A stretch of 7,027 nucleotides of DNA from positions 1 to 7,027 of the forward strand of contig LATQ01000190.1 of NCBI GenBank assembly GCA_001017865.1. Reading direction: 5' to 3'. The DNA is from Rhodococcus sp. IITR03. GTDB lineage: Bacteria; Actinomycetota; Actinomycetes; Mycobacteriales; Mycobacteriaceae. Position numbers and translations under genes: made by a program. The notes beneath the pieces are model-generated. The model saw only the letters and a list, made by a program, of their open reading frames with translations. It made no database searches and had not been told where the DNA came from. Positions 1-6,175 of the stretch are shown piece after piece (the stretch's first letter is position 1; the number at the start of each line of letters is the position of its first letter).

Positions 1-72
1 GCGCGGCGACGAGTGCTGCGGCGCCGGCCTGTCGCGCGCGTCGACGCGCTGCTGGGCGTGCCGCTGCGCTGA
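1..72 (+). CDS. 3' end of an unidentified gene (partial)
   Basis: The frame beginning at base 1 stays open and closes with TGA at 70-72, giving 23 residues that end in VARVDALLGVPLR. The piece is rich in arginine and has the GC-rich third positions expected of this genome. It stops five bases before a strong hairpin, as the end of a real gene would. The piece is too short to name. An amphipathic, basic C-terminus like this occurs in many actinobacterial proteins, including some transporters, so no function is offered. Given the indels elsewhere in the window, even the frame is not certain. Confidence 0.5.
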   Translation, partial: ARRRVLRRRPVARVDALLGVPLR

Positions 73-76
73 CGCG

Positions 77-122
77 CCCGTGCGTGGTTGGGGTAGCGGG
101 CGTCACCACAACCACGCACGGG
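77..122. terminator. Bidirectional hairpin terminator between convergent genes
   Basis: Bases 77-90 (CCCGTGCGTGGTTG) and 109-122 are perfect 14-base reverse complements. After one G/A mismatch, three further pairs (92-94 with 105-107) extend the stem. The hairpin sits between the TGA at 70-72 of the leftward neighbour and the TAA (minus strand, 127-129) of the helicase, so it can serve both converging transcripts. There is no T tract, which is common for hairpin terminators in high-GC actinobacteria. Confidence 0.8.
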
Positions 123-126
123 GCGG

Positions 127-3100
127 TTACGCCAAGAGCGCGCGGATGTCGTCGGCGGTCAGGGCCGACGAGAACATGTCTCCGTCGTCGACGACGGACG
201 AGAACAGTTCGGCCTTGCGCACTTGCAGCGCCCGCACCTTCGCTTCGATGGTGTCGCGGGCGATCAGCCGGTACACCATGACGTTGCGGGTCTGCCCGAT
301 GCGGTGGGTACGGTCGACTGCCTGCGCTTCGGTCGCGGGGTTCCACCACGGGTCGAGCAGGAAACAATAGTCCGCTTCCACCAGATTCAGGCCGAACCCT
401 CCGGCCTTGAGGCTGATGAGGAACACCGGCGCCACCCCGGACTTGAAGTCCTCGAGCACTTTTCCGCGTTCTCGGGTTCTGCCGTCCAGGTACAGGTAGT
501 CGATTCCGGCAGCATCGAGCCGTGTCCGGACCCGGTCGAGGAACCCGGTGAACTGGCTGAATACCAAGGCCCGGTGCCCGCCTGCGATCACGTCGTCGAG
601 CTGTTCGAGCAACGCATCGATCTTCGCGGAGCCGACTGTGCCGTGCGCGTCGTCGACCAGCGTCGGATCGAGACTCATTTGCCGCAGCAAGGTCAGCGAC
701 CGCAGGATCGTGAAGCGGTTGCTGTCGAGGTCGTCGACGAGCCCGAGAATCTTCTGCCTCTCCCGCTGCAACTGCCGGTCGTAGAGGGCACGGTGTTTGG
801 GTGAGAGCTCCACCTCGAGCACCTGCTCCTGCTTCTCCGGCAGGTCGGTGGCGACCTGTTCCTTCGTGCGACGCAACATCAGCGGCTTGATGCGCTGCCG
901 TAGCTGCACCAGCAACTCGGGATTGCTGCCGCTCTCGATGGGCTTGCGGTAGTAGTCCTGAAACTTCGTCGGATGGGGGAACAGGCCGGGCGCGGTGATC
1001 GACAGCAGCGACCACAACTCCATCAGATTGTTCTCCATCGGAGTTCCGGTGATCGCGACCTTCAGTGACGCCTCGATCTGCCGCACGCACTGATACGCCT
1101 TCGCCCGGTGGTTCTTGACGAACTGGGCTTCGTCGAGCAGCAACATCGACCAATCCCGTTCGAGATAATCGTCGATGTCCAAGCGCAACAACGTGTAGGA
1201 CGTGACGACGACGTCGATGCCGTCGATCAGTTCGCCCAGCGACGCACCGCGTTTGCCCGACGTCTCGGTGATCGCGACGACATTCAGATCCGGCGCGAAC
1301 CTCCGTGCCTCGGTAGCCCAGTTCGGAACCACCGAGGTCGGCGCGACGATGAGTACCGGGGCATCCGCGGGTCGCTTCGCGCGCGCGTGGCAGATCAGTG
1401 CAAGCGACTGCAGGGTCTTGCCGAGGCCCATGTCGTCGGCGAGGATTCCGCCGAGCCCGTGCGTCCACAAGAACGTCAACCACCGGAATCCGTCGAGCTG
1501 GTACGGCCGCAGCGTCGCCTGTAATGCCTTCGGCACCCGGTCTTTGCTGTGGCCTTCACGTCGAGAAGTCCTTGTACCTGTTTCTTCCAGGCCGCGGCCT
1601 GCTTGTCGACGACACCGAGCGCTGCCAATTCCTCCCAGATTCCGGCCTGGAATCGGCTCAGCTGCAACCGATCCGGATCGTCGTCTTCGTGCAGCGCGCG
1701 GGCTTCGTCGACGAGCCGGCGCAGTTGCTGCAGTTCGGGCTTGTCCAGCGGCAGGTAGGCCCCGTCGGGCAGCATCAGATACGCCGCCCCGTCGCTGAGT
1801 GCGGTGAACACCTCGCGGAACGGGATGGTCGTGCCGTCGAGTTCGATGGTGATGTCCAGATCGAACCAGTCGGAGTCGGCGGTGGCTTGGTGGACAGTCC
1901 GATGCGCAGGCTGTCGCCGACGTCTCGGTAGTCGGCGGGGTGCCCTCGACGCGCACCTGCACGTCGTCACGGCCGGACAGTAGTGGCAACACCTCGGATA
2001 CCAGTCGTGCGGTGTTGAGATCGACGATGGTGACGCGGGAGAACAGCTGCCGGTCGACGGAGTTGTCCAATCCGAACGGGGCGACCACCGGTCGGATCTC
2101 GGTGAGCAGCGCGTCCTCGACGTCGCGGTCGCGGACGGTGTCGCCGAGATGTTCGTACAACTCGACCGTATATTCGCCGTCGCCGACGGTGTAGACGAAC
2201 TGCCAGTGCAGATCGGCGCGATGCTGAGGGCGGAACGCGACGTGCAGTAGCAGCGCCGGCCCCGTCACGGTCGGTGCCGTGAACGAGCCGTCGACGGAGG
2301 TGACGGTCGCTGCTCGGTGCAGACGCGGGTAGTAGGTGGTCGCGAACCGCGGCACCTGATCTGCCGGCACGGTGAGCGCACCGCCGCTCTGCAGCAGTTG
2401 CTGCATGCCGACGGCAACGGGGTTGCGGAGTTGCGCGAGACGGAACGGTAGATCTGCCGGCGCGCCGCCGTCGTGATCCCCGGACAGGAGGTAGACGACG
2501 CCGTGGGCGGGGGCGCCGATGAACGCGACCGCGGCCCCGGTCGAATCGTCGCTGATGTGCAGGGCTGGGGTGACGGTCAGGCCGTCACCCACATCTGCGA
2601 CGTCGACGTGCACCTCTGCGGCGCCCGGCGGCGGCACCGCGCCGTGCTTCTTCTTCGCGTAGCGCAGCTCGATCCCGAGGCGGCGGGCATCGTCGAGCAG
2701 CGACCACAGTCGCGGCGACACCGCGGACAGGTCGAGGGTGGTCGAGGCGGAACTGTAGTAACTTCGTGTCGATGCGTGTACCAGCGCCGCGAATTCGAGC
2801 AACAGTTGCTGGTGTTGTTTGTTCACGTCGTAGGTGTAGGCCAGATTCTGCCATGAGATGTTGCCGGACACCCACCCGGTGCGTCCGGGACGCAGCACCC
2901 GTGCGGACAGCACCGGAGTGGGAGCGTGTGCTCGCTGTGTCAACGCCAGTTGCAGCGCGAGCGGCGTTCCGCTACCGGTCACGTGATCCTCGAACATCGC
3001 TTCGAACGGCTCCTCCCAGGAGGGGGCAGCCGGGGTCGTATCCTCCTGCGGGACAAGCAACGTGAGCAGAAGCGCTACGGTGTGCTTGCAGTCGTAGCCC

Positions 3101-3342
3101 ACCGGGCACGAACATTCTCCGTACTCGAACTCGAGGCCTCGTGGCCCGGGGTGGAGTCGAACGACCGCCTGGTACATCCGCGTGCCGGCGATCTGTCCGA
3201 AACCGACGAGATTGTCCTCGTCGAATCCGCAGTCGACGACCGCTCCCGATTCGGCGTAGCGCCTCCCTCGTTCGAACGTAGGACGACCCACCGCGGTGAC
3301 CAGCGACTGGATGAGGTGGTCGAATGCTGGATCTCCGGACAT
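127..3342 (-). CDS. SNF2/HepA-family helicase with SWIM zinc finger (frame broken three times)
   Basis: This is an ATP-dependent nucleic-acid translocase of the SNF2 superfamily 2 group, about 1072 residues once three missing bases are restored. Residue numbers below use the ATG at 3342. A SWIM zinc finger comes first: CxC at C77 and C79, then C85 and H87. A long region that I cannot assign follows. A bacterial SNF2-associated region occupies about 490-600 and contains DWFDLDI. The ATPase core has motif I DDMGLGKT (637-644, K643), motif Ia LIVAPTSVVPNW, motif II DEAQ (738-741), motif III ITGTPMENN, motif IV ALVFSQF, motif V KAGGFGLNLVEAD and motif VI DRTHRIGQ (1011-1018). All the catalytic motifs are intact. 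The start is uncertain: ATG 3342 places the SWIM-type N-terminus correctly, while ATG 3366 and GTG 3390 lie upstream in frame and none has a clear ribosome binding site. The nearest known relatives in architecture are HepA/RapA-like proteins that act on RNA polymerase or DNA. The actual target here is unknown. Confidence 0.93.
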   Translation of the reverse strand: MSGDPAFDHLIQSLVTAVGRPTFERGRRYAESGAVVDCGFDEDNLVGFGQIAGTRMYQAVVRLHPGPRGLEFEYGECSCPVGYDCKHTVALLLTLLVPQEDTTPAAPSWEEPFEAMFEDHVTGSGTPLALQLALTQRAHAPTPVLSARVLRPGRTGWVSGNISWQNLAYTYDVNKQHQQLLLEFAALVHASTRSYYSSASTTLDLSAVSPRLWSLLDDARRLGIELRYAKKKHGAVPPPGAAEVHVDVADVGDGLTVTPALHISDDSTGAAVAFIGAPAHGVVYLLSGDHDGGAPADLPFRLAQLRNPVAVGMQQLLQSGGALTVPADQVPRFATTYYPRLHRAATVTSVDGSFTAPTVTGPALLLHVAFRPQHRADLHWQFVYTVGDGEYTVELYEHLGDTVRDRDVEDALLTEIRPVVAPFGLDNSVDRQLFSRVTIVDLNTARLVSEVLPLLSGRDDVQVRVEGTPPTTETSATACASDCPPSHRRLRLVRSGHHHRTRRHDHPVPRGVHRTQRRGGVSDAARRGLPAAGQARTAATAPARRRSPRAARRRRSGSVAAEPIPGRNLGGIGSARCRRQAGRGLEETGTRTSRREGHSKDRVPKALQATLRPYQLDGFRWLTFLWTHGLGGILADDMGLGKTLQSLALICHARAKRPADAPVLIVAPTSVVPNWATEARRFAPDLNVVAITETSGKRGASLGELIDGIDVVVTSYTLLRLDIDDYLERDWSMLLLDEAQFVKNHRAKAYQCVRQIEASLKVAITGTPMENNLMELWSLLSITAPGLFPHPTKFQDYYRKPIESGSNPELLVQLRQRIKPLMLRRTKEQVATDLPEKQEQVLEVELSPKHRALYDRQLQRERQKILGLVDDLDSNRFTILRSLTLLRQMSLDPTLVDDAHGTVGSAKIDALLEQLDDVIAGGHRALVFSQFTGFLDRVRTRLDAAGIDYLYLDGRTRERGKVLEDFKSGVAPVFLISLKAGGFGLNLVEADYCFLLDPWWNPATEAQAVDRTHRIGQTRNVMVYRLIARDTIEAKVRALQVRKAELFSSVVDDGDMFSSALTADDIRALLA
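1534..1542 (-). other. Helicase frame break 3 (one base missing)
   Basis: The SNF2-associated frame ending LLDVKATAKT must shift back to VPKALQATLRPYQLDGF, which leads into helicase motif I. One extra C or G in ACCGGGTGCCG repairs it (KTRVPKAL or similar). With breaks 1 and 2 this makes three lost bases, so the gene returns to its starting frame. Confidence 0.85.
1881..1889 (-). other. Helicase frame break 2 (one base missing)
   Basis: The segment ending GLSTK must shift again to reach ATADSDWFDLDITIELDG, the start of the SNF2-associated region. Adding one base to AAGCCACC, giving AAGGCCACC, restores STKATADSDWFDL. Confidence 0.8.
1931..1941 (-). other. Helicase frame break 1 (one base missing)
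   Basis: On the minus strand the frame carrying VQVRVEGTP ends here, and the protein-like sequence continues as DYRDVGDSLRIGLSTK two bases over. Restoring one G or C in the CCCCGCC run (CCGGCC) rejoins them as GTPADYRD. The uncorrected frame stays open but turns into composition unlike a folded protein. Confidence 0.75.
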
Positions 3343-3509
3343 GAATGGGCAGTCTATGCGCCACATCCCGCGCGAGGCAGGGACTCGCACCCGTCGCCAT
3401 GCCGTCCGGACCGGGCGCTGGCCGCAAGCGCCGCGACACGCTACGATTGCGTCGATGACAACCTTCTCTGATCAAAGATTGGGGGCCAGTTCGCTCACGG
3501 TGAGTGCTG
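3343..3509. promoter_or_regulatory. Divergent promoter region between helicase and the three-gene operon
   Basis: This spacer separates two genes transcribed away from each other, so it must hold both promoters. Bases about 3444-3480 form an AT-richer patch within very GC-rich surroundings. Inside it, 3465-3478 (TCTCTGATCAAAGA) is an imperfect palindrome with six of seven pairs around TGATCA, a possible operator. I see no convincing -35/-10 pair on either strand. The left boundary depends on the helicase start, which could be up to 48 bases further into the spacer. Confidence 0.5.
3499..3504 (+). promoter_or_regulatory. Ribosome binding site deciding the start at 3510
   Basis: GGTGAG lies five bases before ATG 3510. 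The in-frame GTG at 3504 overlaps this site and would have no comparable site of its own, so ATG 3510 is preferred. Confidence 0.5.
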
Positions 3510-4868
3510 ATGCACCCTCCGACCGCGAACGGGATCGACCCCCGACTGTCCTTCTGGCTGCGTGTGCGCGAGTTCGCCGTGCCGCCGTCCATGATCGAGT
3601 CCGCAACCGACCGGCGTCTTGCGGGTGATTGGCGTGGCGCTTGTGCCGCAGCGGGGTTCGATGTCGACATCGATCTGTCCGTGTCGGCCCGCACCTACGG
3701 CGCCGACATCGCCGCGCAGGTCTCGGACGACCTCCACCACCTGGCGCCCGACCTGCTGCGCTGGCACCTGCCACGTGTGGCTCCGGATGGACTGCTGCGC
3801 CCCGCGCTGACCGTCACACTGGCCGGATACGGTGACATCGTTCCTGGAAATCGATGTCGCGGAACGGGTTCCGTCTATCTGGTTGTCCGCACTGCTCCTG
3901 CCTGGGCGGATGCCGGGCAGCGCGTCGTATTGACCTGTGGGACGGCTCGAATACCGGGAACCATCCGCACCCGCGTCCCAATGCACGATTTCGGCTCGAC
4001 CTCCACCGGCACCTGTGGGACGCGCGCAGGTCCGGAGAACTGCGATTACGTAGTGGCACAGGACAACCGGCGGACGGAACGACGCTCGACCCCGCCCTGG
4101 CCGCGATGATCCCGAGTGGTTGCGCCGTCGACCGCTGGGCGGCCGAATCCGGCATTCTGCTCCGCGCGGCCGGGCAGTGCGACGGTCCGTACGGGTGCGA
4201 TCCGGGAGCGGTTCGACGTCGTGATCGAAGGGCGCGGCGACGATCCCGCGGCGCTTCGACTCGTGGACCACTATTCTCGCGGCCAGCTCGCCGCGCTGCC
4301 CGTGCTGCCGGACGCGGCGACTCTGGTACTGCCCGACCTGGAGTTGATCCGGTCGGGAGCAATCACCGCCGACCGACTGCACCCGCTCGTCGCCGCCGCT
4401 CTGGATCCGGACCGACCACCGCCGACAACACTCCGGATGCCGAGCCGGGAGAAGCGGATTCACCTGGTCGACTGCCGTGGCGAACGGCACCGGCTCGGGC
4501 TCGTCGACGGTGCGCTGACCGCCCTCGATCACGACCCCGCCGAGATCCGGCGCGAGGAACTGCTCGCCGCCCTGGGTGGCATCCCGCTGCCGTGCCTTCA
4601 GGCGATCGATCACGCCCATCGCCGTCCGGATTGTCTGCCGGGCGTTCGTGAACGCCTGGACCATGGAGACGCCGCCGGGGCGCTGGCAGTCGTCGAAGGA
4701 CTGCTCGGTCCCGCTGCCGTCCTCCGTGAAGGAACCCTGCTGGACGAACTCCGTGCGTCGGTCGACCGACGCGACGCATACGACCGCTTCCGTAATGCAC
4801 CCGTCGAAGCGCCCCCGGCAGCGCGACCTCGACGTTCCCGACGGTCACCCCGGACCCGATTCCGCTGA
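3510..4868 (+). CDS. Uncharacterised operon protein of about 450 residues (frame broken at least twice)
   Basis: I recognise this as a conserved actinobacterial protein type found beside MoxR/vWA genes, but I know of no assigned function. The N-terminus in frame at 3510 reads IDPRLSFWLRVREFAVPPSM, then HLAPDLLRWHLPRVAPDGLLRP and VYLVVRTAPAWADAGQRV. At 3933-3935 it shifts by one missing base into LWDGSNTGNHPHPRP and a segment with FRLDLHRHLWDARRSGELRLRSG. Around 4169-4178 it shifts again into RERFDVVIEGRGDDP, LVDCRGERHRLGLVDG and GIPLPCLQAIDHAHRRPDCL. The total is about 452 residues with a basic tail. There is no signal peptide, membrane helix or nucleotide-binding motif, so it is probably cytosolic. 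Its place ahead of the ATPase suggests a substrate adaptor or effector for that machine, by inference only. The exact C-terminus is uncertain because the high-GC coding pattern may change frame again near 4805. Confidence 0.8.
3930..3937 (+). other. Frame break in the uncharacterised gene (one base missing)
   Basis: AWADAGQRVVLT ends in one frame, and LWDGSNTGNHPHP continues two bases over. An extra C in GACCTGTGG (GACCCTGTGG) joins them as VVLTLWDG. Left uncorrected, the first frame reads on to a stop at 4109 and yields a false 200-residue protein. Confidence 0.8.
4169..4180 (+). other. Frame break in the uncharacterised gene (net one base extra or two missing)
   Basis: DRWAAESGILLRAAG ends in one frame, and ATVRTGAIRERFDVVIEGRGDDP follows one base over. 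Removing one G from the GGG run at 4172-4174 gives RAAGSATVRTG. Two nearby losses would have the same effect, so the exact event is not settled. Confidence 0.65.
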
Positions 4869-4955
4869 ACCCGTCTCGATCCCGAAAAACAGTGTCCCGC
4901 AGCAGCCGGTCGGGCTGCATCCTGCTGTTCCTCCACGACCTCACAGGTGATGCAC
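4869..4955 (+). other. Short spacer before the ATPase gene; may be coding tail
   Basis: These 87 bases hold a small hairpin (4903-4908 with 4914-4919, six pairs, five-base loop) and no T tract. Two other frames stay open across the spacer: one stops at 4948-4950, the other just past the ATPase start at 4980-4982. In the second, third-position GC is clearly higher than in the frame that stops at 4868. Part of the spacer may therefore be the real C-terminus of the preceding gene after another single-base loss. Confidence 0.4.
4945..4950 (+). promoter_or_regulatory. Ribosome binding site for the MoxR-like ATPase
   Basis: AGGTGA lies five bases before ATG 4956. A second in-frame ATG at 4950 overlaps the site and would have only two bases of spacing from AGG, so 4956 is chosen. 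Confidence 0.6.
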
Positions 4956-6175
4956 ATGTCTTCCACGCCTCTTCCCGGTAGTTCATCGAACAACGAACTC
5001 GACAGTGCCGCAACTCTGTTGGACATGCTGGGTGCGGTCACCACCGAGCCTCGCCCCGACAGTCGACTCGAAGCGCTCACCCTGGCCGTAACCGCGGACC
5101 TACCGGTGCTGCTGTGGGGTGAACCGGGAATCGGTAAGACCGCCGCCTTGACGCAGCTCGCCGAGGCCGTGGACCTACCGCTGACCACTGTCATCGCAAG
5201 CGTGCACGAGCCGTCGGACTTCTCGGGCCTGCCCGTTCTCGGGGACGACCCGGCAACACACGGTGTCCCCATGGCTCCACCGGACTGGGCTGTCCGGCTC
5301 GTGCAGGCGGGGAAGGGACTGCTCTTCCTGGACGAACTGTCCACGGCACCGCCCGCCGTGCAGGCAGCCCTGCTCCGCCTCGTCCTCGAAAGACGGATCG
5401 GAGCCTTGCAACTCCCGCCAGAGGTCCGCATCGTAGCCGCCGCCAATCCACCGTCCTCGGCCGCAGAAGGCTGGGAGCTGAGCCCACCTCTGGCCAACCG
5501 ATTCGTGCACCTGCACTGGACCTACGACCACGACGTGGTCGTGCGAGGCCTCGGCGGGACGTGGCCTCGGGCGACGCTGCCGCATCTCGACCGGGAGAAG
5601 TTCCCTGCCGCGGTGACCTTCGCCCGGCGCGCGGTCTGTGAGCTGCTCAGCGCCCGACCCGCTCTCGTTCACCAGCTGCCCACCAGCCAGACCCGTCGCG
5701 GCAGTGCCTGGCCGTCGCCACGAAGCTGGGACATGGCCGTACGGCTGATCGCTTTTGCGACCGCGGCCGCGTCGTCGAAGGACGTGCTGTCGCTGTTGGT
5801 CCGGGGGAGTGTCGGTGACGGGCCCGGCTTCGAACTGCTGGCCGCCATCGACCGTATGGATCTCCCGGATCCCGAGACGCTGCTCGCCGATCCGGAGGCT
5901 GCCGAGCTTCCCGAGCGCGGGGATCTGCGCCAGACAGTGCTCGATGCGGTGGTCGCCGCTGTCCGCCGACGGCCGGAGAAATCCCGCTGGAACGCGGCGT
6001 GGACACTCCTGGGCATCGCGGTGCACTCCGGGCCGCCCGACCTCGTGGTGGTCCCGGCGACCACGCTGGCGGCCCTGTGCCGGGACGACTGGGAGTTGCC
6101 GGCTCGATCGACGAACTCGCCGGTGTCGTCGCGGTCGCTCGATCAGCGGACGCCGCCGCGCAGGCCGGTCGATGA
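4956..6175 (+). CDS. MoxR-like AAA+ ATPase (one frame break near its end)
   Basis: This is a cytosolic AAA+ ATPase of about 406 residues that would use ATP hydrolysis to remodel a partner, most likely with the vWA protein encoded next. Visible motifs are Walker A GEPGIGKT (55-62, K61, T62), Walker B LLFLDE (D126, E127), sensor 1 in AAANPP (N164), an arginine finger in PLANRF (R182), and a sensor 2-like SPRSW (R256). The C-terminal part is a helical lid. At about 6099-6103 one base is missing: DDWELP must continue as GSIDELAGVVAVARSADAAAQAGR to reach TGA 6173-6175. That end overlaps the next start by ATGA, which fits translational coupling. Without the repair the frame remains open to the window end and looks like a fusion. 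All ATPase motifs lie before the break and are intact. Confidence 0.92.
6099..6105 (+). other. ATPase frame break (one base missing)
   Basis: Adding one G to TTGCCGGCTCG, giving CCGGGC, converts the frame to one ending GSIDELAGVVAVARSADAAAQAGR and the TGA at 6173-6175. The unrepaired frame gives an arginine- and serine-rich run with no family resemblance. Confidence 0.85.
6172..6175 (+). promoter_or_regulatory. ATGA stop/start overlap coupling ATPase and peptidase/vWA genes
   Basis: The TGA stop of the repaired ATPase (6173-6175) overlaps the ATG (6172-6174) of the following gene. This is a standard arrangement for translational coupling and for equal supply of two subunits. Confidence 0.8.

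Noticed and set aside
1476..1970. Programmed frameshifting or a nested gene in the helicase
   Set aside because: There are three shifts rather than one, with no slippery heptamer or downstream structure. The alternate-frame segment is exactly the missing SNF2-associated part of the helicase, so it is not a separate gene.
127..3342. Helicase as a true pseudogene
   Set aside because: The three losses sum to a whole codon, no stop codon interrupts the frame, and every helicase motif is intact, which does not look like decay.
3360..3425. tRNA-like T-arm on the minus strand (GGGTGCGAGTCCC)
   Set aside because: The arm pairs only three bases cleanly and the invariant TTC is not present. No D-arm, anticodon arm or acceptor stem could be drawn around it.
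3455..3628. Possible upstream start or small protein beginning MTTFSDQRLGASS
   Set aside because: Its frame differs from the conserved IDPRLSFWLRVREF segment and degenerates into an arginine-rich run. The ATG at 3510 has its own ribosome binding site and gives the conserved N-terminus.
3495..4664. Long open minus-strand frame opposite the uncharacterised gene
   Set aside because: The plus-strand reading gives conserved-looking segments and the better codon pattern, while the minus reading does not resemble a folded protein.
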